Below are positions 1 to 4,170 of a stretch of DNA of 6,181 bases, piece after piece (the stretch's first letter is position 1; the number at the start of each line of letters is the position of its first letter). The DNA is taken from assembly GCA_027366075.1 (NCBI GenBank), contig DAHXLI010000005.1:1-6181 (forward strand), in the 5' to 3' direction. This DNA comes from Candidatus Parvarchaeota archaeon. Lineage in GTDB: Archaea > Nanobdellota > Nanobdellia > Parvarchaeales > Parvarchaeaceae. The position numbers were made by a program, and so were the translations under genes. The notes under the pieces were generated by a model. The model did no database searches, was not told the DNA's origin, and worked only from the letters and a program-made list of their open reading frames with translations.

Positions 1-97
1 TCCAGAGCCGACGTATCCTTTTAACGCACCATCGATGCGCTGAACGCCCAATCTTCTAGACAAAACAATAGCTGCGCAGGTAAATGCCACCGTCGAA

Positions 98-343
98 TTG
101 ATTTCCGAAATATATCATCCTACGGCCGGCTACGAAGTAAGAATAGTCTATGATTCTAAAGAATTAACATTACAGGCAGTCGCACATTTAGACGTCTCAA
201 AAAATAGTATCGGCGGGGGCATGCACACTAAATTTGAACTTATGCCGACGAAATGCTGTGATGCACACGTTACTTTACAATATAAAAGACCGTGGGAGAA
301 AGACCCAATCAAAGAAGAGCACCATATTCTTAATGTCCGCTAA
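98..343 (+). CDS. Chagasin-like (peptidase inhibitor family I42) protein, 5' end disrupted or uncertain
   Basis: Family I42 proteins are small beta-sandwich inhibitors that block papain-like cysteine peptidases with three loops. All three are recognisable here, numbering from the TTG at 98: HPTAGY at residues 7-12 (family NPTTGY), IGGGMH at 38-43 (family GxGG loop) and YKRPWE at 62-67 (the hallmark RPW). The spacing matches the family. The reading frame stays open upstream to base 44, and that stretch (KTIAAQVNATVEL) looks like the first beta strand of the domain, so the TTG start probably truncates it. No ATG, GTG or TTG occurs between 44 and 97. An in-frame ATG at 35 is followed one codon later by TGA (41-43). 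The gene may therefore be a recent pseudogene, carry a sequence error, or use an unusual start. No signal peptide is visible in the window. It converges on aspS with overlapping stop codons. The family call is fairly sure; intactness is not. Confidence 0.66.
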   Translation: MISEIYHPTAGYEVRIVYDSKELTLQAVAHLDVSKNSIGGGMHTKFELMPTKCCDAHVTLQYKRPWEKDPIKEEHHILNVR

Positions 344-1617
344 GGCGTAACTCTATCCGGTGTTCGAGGCAGAAGAGTCGCTTCGGCTACATTTTCGAGA
401 TCGAGCATCTGCTTTACTATTCTCTCCAAACCAGTTCCAGAACCCCCATGTGGCGGGACACCATATCTGAAGAAATCAAGATAGAAACCAAACTGTTCTG
501 CGTCCAGGCCCTTCTCCTTGGTTTGTTCTATAAGGACTTTGTATCTGTGTTCTCTTTGGGCCAATGTGGTTATCTCTAGTCCCTTGTATACCAGATCGGC
601 TCGGAACGTGACTTCCCTGTTCTCAGGCTTTCTCATGTGATAGAACTGTGCGACACTCCAAGGGAATTCCGTCAGGAAAAAGAGGTCGCTTCCGTATTTT
701 TCTTTGACATATTTGCCAAGCACTCTTTCTCCTTCAGGATCAACATCATCTATTACGACCTTTCCATAGCCTTTGAGTATCTCGGCGGCTTGTTTCATCG
801 TAATTCTTGGGAAAGGAGTTTTTGGGGTTTCTAACTTTACACCGAACGTTTTAAGATCCCCCCGATTAGTCTTTTCTACGTCTCTGAATATAGCCGTCAT
901 CATGTTTTCCATTGTCTCCATCACGTCTTCGTACGATTTTATGAAGCTCATCTCGATATCTACGCTAGTGTATTCACAAAGGTGTCTAGAGTCGTGGTGC
1001 GGTTCGGCTCTAAACACCGGACCGATTTCGAAAACTTTTTCGAATCCCGCGGCCATCATCATCTGCTTGTAGAACTGGGGCGACTGCGCAAGGTAAGCGG
1101 TCCTGTCAAAATATACGACTGGAAAAACATTCGCTCCGCCCTCGGTTGCTTGCGAAACGATTTTTGAGGAGTGTATCTGGTAAAAACCGGCGCTCTCGAA
1201 GAACCTGACAACGCTATTACTAACCGTGCTTTGTATCTTGAATGTAGCCGCATTCTTTTCTTTTCTAAGGCTCAAAAAACGGTAGTTTAGGTCTTTGTCC
1301 AGAGACGATTCCACGTTTTTGTTTAGGTTCAGAGGCACCGGTTGTTCGGCTTCTGTAAGTACGTTCAAAACTTCTGGGATTATTTCGTATCCATTAACAG
1401 CTTTAGGGTTTTCTTTTCTTTCTCCGTATACCTCTACGACAGATTCATTTCTGATTCCTTTCGCCAAATCGAAAAGTTCTTTATTCCGCTCTTTAGATAG
1501 AGTTACTTGATAAGTCCCATTTATATCGCGTACATTAAGAAATATAAGGCTGCCAAGGTTTCTCGAGTTTTCGACCCAACCATGCAAGGTCATTTTCTTT
1601 TCTTTTTGAGTTATCAT
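340..1617 (-). CDS. aspS: Aspartyl-tRNA synthetase, archaeal/eukaryal type (class II)
   Basis: Charges tRNA(Asp) with aspartate in the cytoplasm, and in many archaea also tRNA(Asn) as the first step of indirect Asn-tRNA synthesis. From ATG 1617 the protein has 425 residues, close to the usual archaeal size of about 430. An N-terminal OB-fold anticodon-binding domain (about 10-95, starting HGWVENSRNLG) precedes the class II core: QSPQFYKQ at 178-185, motif 2 from FRAE (202) through RHLCEYTSVDIEM, QREHR at 354-358 and motif 3 GGSGTGLERI at 391-400. There is no bacterial GAD insertion. I chose ATG 1617 because a TATA box lies 24-31 bases upstream (leaderless mRNA) and it gives a normal N-terminus. 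A TTG at 1755 would add 46 residues that resemble nothing in the family. Oddities: the usual SSGG before QREHR is TTLA, and the usual AKPFY is VAQFY. The bases of the tRNA-discrimination positions (W and K in Thermococcus) appear to be E16 and V74. Confidence 0.93.
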   Translation of the reverse strand: MITQKEKKMTLHGWVENSRNLGSLIFLNVRDINGTYQVTLSKERNKELFDLAKGIRNESVVEVYGERKENPKAVNGYEIIPEVLNVLTEAEQPVPLNLNKNVESSLDKDLNYRFLSLRKEKNAATFKIQSTVSNSVVRFFESAGFYQIHSSKIVSQATEGGANVFPVVYFDRTAYLAQSPQFYKQMMMAAGFEKVFEIGPVFRAEPHHDSRHLCEYTSVDIEMSFIKSYEDVMETMENMMTAIFRDVEKTNRGDLKTFGVKLETPKTPFPRITMKQAAEILKGYGKVVIDDVDPEGERVLGKYVKEKYGSDLFFLTEFPWSVAQFYHMRKPENREVTFRADLVYKGLEITTLAQREHRYKVLIEQTKEKGLDAEQFGFYLDFFRYGVPPHGGSGTGLERIVKQMLDLENVAEATLLPRTPDRVTP

Positions 1618-1804
1618 ATAAAAGATACTTTGTAGTTTATTATTTATATTTAGATAGGTCCATAAGCGTGCGCATACGTGCCTTGAATAAGCCAATGTCT
1701 GTCTGGCTCGTTTGGAGTTTATCTCAGCTAGATAAGATAATAAAACGCCATCCAATTAAAAGTTAAAAATCATCACGCTATAAAGAAGCGGACAATACCG
1801 TAGT
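1618..1804. other. Intergenic region upstream of aspS
   Basis: About 190 bases with no supported gene. It holds the aspS TATA box, a short inverted repeat (TTATCT / AGATAA, 1719-1735), and a second weaker TATA-like element on the minus strand (about 1778-1785). That element sits 27 bases before the TTG at 1755. No tRNA-like T-loop or other RNA gene signature was seen. Confidence 0.5.
1641..1648 (-). promoter_or_regulatory. TATA box of aspS
   Basis: Reads TATAAATA on the minus strand, 24-31 bases upstream of the aspS ATG at 1617. This spacing puts the transcription start at or next to the A of the start codon, so the mRNA is inferred to be leaderless. No Shine-Dalgarno sequence precedes the ATG. 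Confidence 0.6.
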
Positions 1805-1813
1805 TTAATTGTC
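1791..1813 (-). terminator. Possible stem-loop at the end of the toxin-antitoxin transcript
   Basis: GACAAT (1791-1796) and ATTGTC (1808-1813) can pair as a 6-bp stem with an 11-base loop. On the minus strand it overlaps the stop codon of the small ORF 1805-1885 and is followed by a pyrimidine-rich stretch (CGCTTCTTT). It could mark the 3' end of the leftward toxin transcript. Archaeal termination depends mainly on T-tracts, so this is weak. Confidence 0.25.
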
Positions 1814-1885
1814 TTCTCCCTTCATTCTTTGCTTACTTACGTTCCGTTCTATGAACTCTTGTTCTACAGTCTTTCTCCTTGGCAT
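1805..1885 (-). CDS. Small basic peptide (26 codons) beginning MPRRKTVE, copy 1
   Basis: I do not recognise this peptide. From ATG 1885 it begins MPRRKTVEQEFIERN and ends KGEDN, with TAA at 1805-1807. The same frame is open further upstream to a TTG at 1933, which would give 42 residues including TSNWSILR and overlap the 3' end of the toxin gene by 29 bases. It starts 19 bases after the toxin stop, so it could be the third cistron of that transcript. The case for coding is its resemblance to copy 2 (2493-2567) in the same frame: both have W-x-x-L-R-MPRRKT-[VI]-E, and three of the five base differences across that stretch are silent. No clear Shine-Dalgarno sequence or own promoter was found. 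It may instead be the coding trace of a duplicated DNA segment. Confidence 0.35.
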   Translation of the reverse strand: MPRRKTVEQEFIERNVSKQRMKGEDN

Positions 1886-1901
1886 TCGTAATATGCTCCA
1901 G
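1869..1901. repeat. 33-bp direct repeat, copy 1 (left flank of the toxin-antitoxin module)
   Basis: Matches 2551-2583 at 29 of 33 positions, with the first 17 bases (GTCTTTCTCCTTGGCAT) identical. The copies are 682 bases apart and lie just outside the toxin and antitoxin genes. On the minus strand each covers the start of a small MPRRKT-type reading frame. Confidence 0.8.
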
Positions 1902-1904
1902 TTA

Positions 1905-2150
1905 CTAGTAAACTTCTTTTTCTCTGTGTTCAAAACGTAAAAAAGTCAATTCTTTTCCGTCCCAAGAATATATCAGCCTATAGGGTTTTACGTAAACGGT
2001 TCTTTCTCCCTTATATTGGAATCTTAGAGGCTTACCTACATTTGGATCATTTACGACCTTTTCGATTTGTTTTTTAATCTTTTCTTTTAATGAAGAGTCT
2101 CTTATCTTCTTGACTTCAATCTCAAATTTATCTGTGCGGGATACTTGCAT
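1905..2150 (-). CDS. RelE/ParE-superfamily toxin
   Basis: An 81-residue protein with the layout of archaeal RelE-like toxins: a helical N-terminal half (KFEIEVKKIRD, then KEKIKKQIEKVVNDPNVGKPL at 22-42) and a beta-sheet half (KGERTVYVKPYRLIYSWDG, LTFLRFEHREKEVY at 68-81). Members of the RelE branch cleave mRNA in the ribosome; ParE members attack gyrase. The basic residues, R58 and the C-terminal H75-R76...Y81 fit a RelE-type mRNA interferase better, but the target is inferred. The antitoxin gene lies 18 bases upstream, and a Shine-Dalgarno GGAG at 2157-2160 sits 6 bases before the ATG at 2150, so the two are co-transcribed and translationally spaced as in typical modules. Length is normal and the gene looks intact. 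Confidence 0.88.
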   Translation of the reverse strand: MQVSRTDKFEIEVKKIRDSSLKEKIKKQIEKVVNDPNVGKPLRFQYKGERTVYVKPYRLIYSWDGKELTFLRFEHREKEVY

Positions 2151-2156
2151 CGTAGT

Positions 2157-2160
2157 CTCC
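2157..2160 (-). promoter_or_regulatory. Ribosome binding site of the toxin gene
   Basis: GGAG on the minus strand, 6 bases before the toxin ATG, in the 18-base gap after the antitoxin stop. It supports ATG 2150 and shows that internal cistrons here use Shine-Dalgarno initiation, while first genes appear leaderless. Confidence 0.6.
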
Positions 2161-2168
2161 GATAAGTT

Positions 2169-2444
2169 CTACCAGCCCTTTAAATCTTTTAAGAATTCCT
2201 TTGCGGACGCAGTTTTCACTTTGCCAGCTTCGACTTCTTCCCACGCGTTTTTAACTTGTTTTAAAGTTTCTAAATCGTCTTTTAAGAGTTTAGATTCCAA
2301 GAGTTTTAATACTATCAACCCGTCCGTTATCGATACCGCAATCGCGGTTCCTTTGATTATTTTTAACTTTCTTCTTATGTCTTTTGGCAGAACAATCTGG
2401 CCCTTTGAGCTAACTTTAGTTAATTCCAATTCCTCTGTTTTCAT
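2169..2444 (-). CDS. AbrB/MazE-type antitoxin (SpoVT-AbrB DNA-binding domain)
   Basis: A 91-residue protein. Residues 8-47 form a swapped-hairpin AbrB DNA-binding domain: LTKVSSKGQIVLPKDIRRKL, then a basic and hydrophobic strand region ending GLIVLKLL. The charged C-terminal part (about 53-91, with AWEEVEAGK and KEFLKDLKGW) is the kind of tail that wraps the partner toxin. Its role is to neutralise the RelE-like toxin encoded 18 bases downstream and, with it, to repress their shared promoter. The ATG at 2444 is preceded by a TATA box at 23-30 bases, so it is the first, leaderless cistron. A perfect 15-bp palindrome at 2449-2463 is the likely operator. Pairing of AbrB-type antitoxins with RelE-type toxins is common in archaea. 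Confidence 0.88.
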   Translation of the reverse strand: MKTEELELTKVSSKGQIVLPKDIRRKLKIIKGTAIAVSITDGLIVLKLLESKLLKDDLETLKQVKNAWEEVEAGKVKTASAKEFLKDLKGW

Positions 2445-2448
2445 ATAA

Positions 2449-2463
2449 GTAAGATATTCTTAC
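2449..2463. promoter_or_regulatory. Perfect palindrome, probable operator of the toxin-antitoxin module
   Basis: GTAAGA-TAT-TCTTAC: 6-bp arms, 3-base spacer. It starts 5 bases upstream of the antitoxin start codon and lies between it and the TATA box, where a bound dimer would block RNA polymerase. Autorepression by the antitoxin is known for the family; the link to this site is inferred from position. Confidence 0.55.
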
Positions 2464-2466
2464 CAA

Positions 2467-2474
2467 TATAAATA
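2467..2474 (-). promoter_or_regulatory. TATA box of the antitoxin-toxin operon
   Basis: Reads TATTTATA on the minus strand, 23-30 bases upstream of the antitoxin ATG, which predicts a leaderless transcript. It directly abuts the 15-bp palindrome. Confidence 0.6.
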
Positions 2475-2492
2475 CTTTCATTTTATTTATAA

Positions 2493-2567
2493 TTAGTGCG
2501 CACCTCTAATCTTTTCCAGAGACATTATCCTATACCAAACTCTTTCGATCGTCTTTCTCCTTGGCAT
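2493..2567 (-). CDS. Small basic peptide (24 codons) beginning MPRRKTIE, copy 2
   Basis: I do not recognise this peptide. From ATG 2567 it begins MPRRKTIERVWYRIM and ends KIRGAH, with TAA at 2493-2495. It contains five Arg and two Lys before the last residues and is probably positively charged. The frame is open upstream to a TTG at 2606, which would add LKYKSYRWNRLR (37 residues in total). A good TATA box (2612-2619) predicts a transcript starting near 2588, about 20 bases before the ATG, so unlike copy 1 it has its own promoter. It precedes the antitoxin gene on the same strand by 48 bases. After the shared first eight residues it diverges completely from copy 1. It could be a microprotein, a leader peptide or the relic of a duplicated segment. 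Confidence 0.38.
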   Translation of the reverse strand: MPRRKTIERVWYRIMSLEKIRGAH

Positions 2568-2583
2568 GCGCAATCTGTTCCAG
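2551..2583. repeat. 33-bp direct repeat, copy 2 (right flank of the toxin-antitoxin module)
   Basis: Partner of 1869-1901; it differs only at offsets 18, 21, 25 and 28. It covers the start of the small reading frame 2493-2567 and about 16 bases upstream of its ATG. Confidence 0.8.
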
Positions 2584-2604
2584 CGGTAAGACTTGTACTT
2601 CAGC

Positions 2605-2616
2605 AAATACGTATTT
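2605..2616. promoter_or_regulatory. 12-bp perfect palindrome in the divergent promoter region
   Basis: AAATACGTATTT is self-complementary and overlaps the leftward TATA box. The left half with its preceding bases (GCAAATAC, 2603-2610) recurs at 2647-2654 next to the rightward TATA box. This suggests a shared regulator-binding element, but AT-rich promoter DNA could give this by chance. Confidence 0.3.
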
Positions 2617-2619
2617 ATA
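2612..2619 (-). promoter_or_regulatory. TATA box driving the leftward small reading frame (copy 2)
   Basis: TATAAATA on the minus strand, identical to the aspS element. The predicted start of transcription is about 27 bases downstream of its centre, near 2588, giving a leader of roughly 20 bases before ATG 2567. It is divergent from the promoter of the membrane protein gene. Confidence 0.45.
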
Positions 2620-2653
2620 ACTATTTTGGCGACAAGTCACGCACTGGCAAATA

Positions 2654-2661
2654 CATAAATA
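2654..2661 (+). promoter_or_regulatory. TATA box of the membrane protein gene
   Basis: CATAAATA, 22-29 bases upstream of the ATG at 2683. This fits a leaderless transcript and favours ATG 2683 over the adjacent TTG at 2680. Confidence 0.5.
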
Positions 2662-2682
2662 CTTTGTCAAACTAATCTATTG

Positions 2683-3180
2683 ATGGCCGGGAGAGCGCTT
2701 AAGAAATACGGACTGGAAGACATAGCCAAGATACTTATCGCTGTAGGGTTGCTTCTTATTCTGTTTACCTGGTTTGCAGGAGTTTATTATTTTGGGATCA
2801 CCGGCAAGGTCACTCTTTTCATAGTGCCTTTCGTATTTACCTGCGTTTCAGCGTTGCTACTTTTGATAATTCGATACAGGTATACGTTATTTGAAAGATA
2901 TCCGTATCTTATGAATCTTCCTTCATTGTTCTATCGTATCGGAGGACAAAAAGACACTGGCAGACAGAGCAGCGTGTTCAGAATGATATTTACCGTGCAT
3001 GCGCTGGTGGTGGCTGTGATAGGCTTCCTAGGTCTGATTTTAACGATCTCGATAGGCACCAGCATTGATAGAGGTGCAGCGGCTTATCCGTTTCTATACG
3101 TATATTTGGCAACAGTAGCGGTCCTGATTGTATCAGTGTTATTGCTGTACCGTAGGATTTACATCAGGTTTGCGAAGTAA
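2683..3180 (+). CDS. Four-helix membrane protein of unknown function
   Basis: I do not recognise the family. From ATG 2683 it has 165 residues. Four hydrophobic segments are visible: about 15-38 (IAKILIAVGLLLILFTWFAG), 42-64, 100-126 (starting MIFTVHALVVAVIGF) and 134-156. They are grouped as two hairpins separated by a cytoplasmic-looking basic loop (about 66-98, containing RYRYTLFERYPY and RIGGQKDTGRQ). The basic ends (AGRALKKYG at the start, YRRIYIRFAK at the end) suggest both termini are cytoplasmic. No catalytic motif or signal peptide is seen. It has its own leaderless promoter and lies 72 bases before padR, which also has its own promoter, so it is probably not part of the ABC operon. 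The opposite-strand reading frames over its end are not supported. Confidence 0.7.
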   Translation: MAGRALKKYGLEDIAKILIAVGLLLILFTWFAGVYYFGITGKVTLFIVPFVFTCVSALLLLIIRYRYTLFERYPYLMNLPSLFYRIGGQKDTGRQSSVFRMIFTVHALVVAVIGFLGLILTISIGTSIDRGAAAYPFLYVYLATVAVLIVSVLLLYRRIYIRFAK

Positions 3181-3220
3181 ATGTCCCGAGCAAGGGAGCC
3201 AACGTGAAGGTATTTATACA

Positions 3221-3228
3221 ATAAATAT
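3221..3228 (+). promoter_or_regulatory. TATA box of the padR-ABC operon
   Basis: ATAAATAT, 25-32 bases upstream of the padR ATG at 3253, again fitting a leaderless transcript. A second TATA-like stretch (about 3211-3218) lies 35-42 bases upstream. The element runs into the palindrome at 3225-3254. Confidence 0.5.
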
Positions 3229-3254
3229 CTAAAAACGATATCGGTTTTCGATAT
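3225..3254. promoter_or_regulatory. 30-bp imperfect palindrome over the padR start: probable PadR operator
   Basis: Left arm ATATCTAAAAACG (3225-3237) and right arm CGGTTTTCGATAT (3242-3254) pair at 11 of 13 positions around a self-complementary ATAT centre. It covers the end of the TATA box, the predicted transcription start and the first two bases of the ATG. PadR proteins are dimeric winged-helix repressors that often control their own operon, so binding here would shut off padR and the transporter genes. The assignment is positional inference. Confidence 0.5.
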
Positions 3255-3699
3255 GTTTGACAAAATTGGGGGCATACACCATGGCCATAGAGAATTTGGA
3301 TTAAAATTTTGGTTGCTTTCTTTGCTAGAAAAGCAAGAATCGACAGGCGCAATGCTCATAGATAAGATGGAACAGTCCTCCATGGGGTTCTGGAAGCCTT
3401 CGCCGGGGAGCATATACCCGCTTCTTAGTACGCTGGTATCGGACGGTAGCCTTAAACTTAAAGTGCAGGACGGTAAAAAATATTATAAAATAACGGATAA
3501 AGGTAGGGAGCTTATAAATAATTCCTGGTTTCCATGGAAAAAGTTTATGCGGCCGCAGGCCACAAACACCATAGATAATACTTTAAATGATATGGAAAAC
3601 GAAGTAGAATATCTTACGGAGAAATCAGAAGATATAAATAAAAATCCAAGTACAAAGGCGCAATTAAAAAAGTTAGTGGAAAAACTTAAAAAGATTTAG
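3253..3699 (+). CDS. PadR-family transcriptional regulator
   Basis: A 148-residue protein. Residues about 12-80 form the PadR winged helix: FGLKFWLLSLLEKQESTGAML, then the family hallmark PSPGSIYPLLSTLVSDGSL (50-68) and a wing ending GKKYYKITDKGREL. The C-terminal half (about 95-148) is charged and predicted helical and coiled-coil-like, serving for dimerisation. PadR repressors typically release DNA when bound by drugs or other small hydrophobic ligands and often sit beside exporters. Here it is the first gene of an operon with two ABC ATPase genes and an ABC-2 permease, the next gene starting 6 bases after its stop. Start ATG 3253 is supported by TATA spacing. The histidine-rich N-terminus (GGIHHGHREFG) is common in this branch of the family. 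The ligand is unknown. Confidence 0.9.
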   Translation: MFDKIGGIHHGHREFGLKFWLLSLLEKQESTGAMLIDKMEQSSMGFWKPSPGSIYPLLSTLVSDGSLKLKVQDGKKYYKITDKGRELINNSWFPWKKFMRPQATNTIDNTLNDMENEVEYLTEKSEDINKNPSTKAQLKKLVEKLKKI

Positions 3700-3705
3700 A
3701 AAATT

Positions 3706-4170
3706 ATGGACATAATAAAAGTAAAGAATCTGTCAAAGATTTTTAATGGAAACGTAAGGGCGGTAGACGGAGTCTCTTTTGACGTAAAAGAAGGTGAAAC
3801 ATTTGGATTTCTCGGTCCGAACGGCGCCGGTAAGACAACGACAATAAAGATGCTTACGACCTCGATATCTCCAACAGAGGGCGACGCCAAAATTTTAGGC
3901 TACAGCATAAAAAAGAACGCGTCGGAAGTCAGAGCCTCGATAGGTGTGGTGCCACAGGAATACACGGCCGACGAAGACCTTACTGGATATGACAACATTC
4001 TTTTGCCGGCAGATCTGTATGGGATACTAAGGAGTGCCGCAAAAAAAAGAATAGCAGAATTGCTAGAACTTGTCGAACTAAGTGGTTCAGAGAAGAGAAA
4101 AATAGCTACTTACTCAGGCTGCATGAGCGCAATAAGCATAATCCTTTCCTGGAAACTTTTAAATGGTTAA
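3706..4170 (+). pseudogene. Truncated ABC-transporter ATPase (DrrA/CcmA-like), ends at the signature motif
   Basis: The first 140 residues are a normal nucleotide-binding domain: A-loop F13, Walker A GPNGAGKTT (37-45), Q-loop Q84 in GVVPQ and the helical subdomain up to ATYSG (134-138). The family then expects SGGM followed by about 170 more residues with Walker B, D-loop and H-loop. Instead codon 139 is TGC (Cys for Gly) and after M140 the frame continues with 14 unrelated residues to TAA. With no Walker B glutamate or switch histidine it cannot hydrolyse ATP as a normal subunit. It lies 6 bases after padR and overlaps the next ATPase start by 8 bases, so the operon was probably built around two ATPase genes. 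After 4122 the +2 frame stays open for about 35 codons (containing NKHNPFLETFKWLRKIAWKS), which could be frameshifted remnants. A translated, non-catalytic stump cannot be excluded. Confidence 0.8.

Noticed and set aside
1..114. Minus-strand frame open from 114 through the left edge (from GTG 90: VAFTCAAIVLSRRLGVQRID and on), which reads like protein.
   Set aside because: Only about 38 codons are visible, no family is recognised, and it lies opposite the likely first strand of the inhibitor. It could be a real gene leaving the window, but that cannot be supported here.
637..1167. Several plus-strand reading frames opposite aspS.
   Set aside because: They overlap a highly conserved synthetase, have no family resemblance and no promoter, and are shadow frames.
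1719..1735. Inverted repeat TTATCT-CAGCT-AGATAA.
   Set aside because: A short AT-rich stem with no T-tract and no gene end nearby; likely chance.
1618..1755. N-terminal extension of AspRS from TTG 1755 with a TATA-like element 27 bases upstream.
   Set aside because: The 46 extra residues match nothing in the family, and the region contains the better TATA box for ATG 1617.
3159..3413. Minus-strand reading frames across the padR promoter and 5' region.
   Set aside because: They cover the palindrome, TATA box and conserved PadR coding sequence on the other strand, and have no recognisable content.
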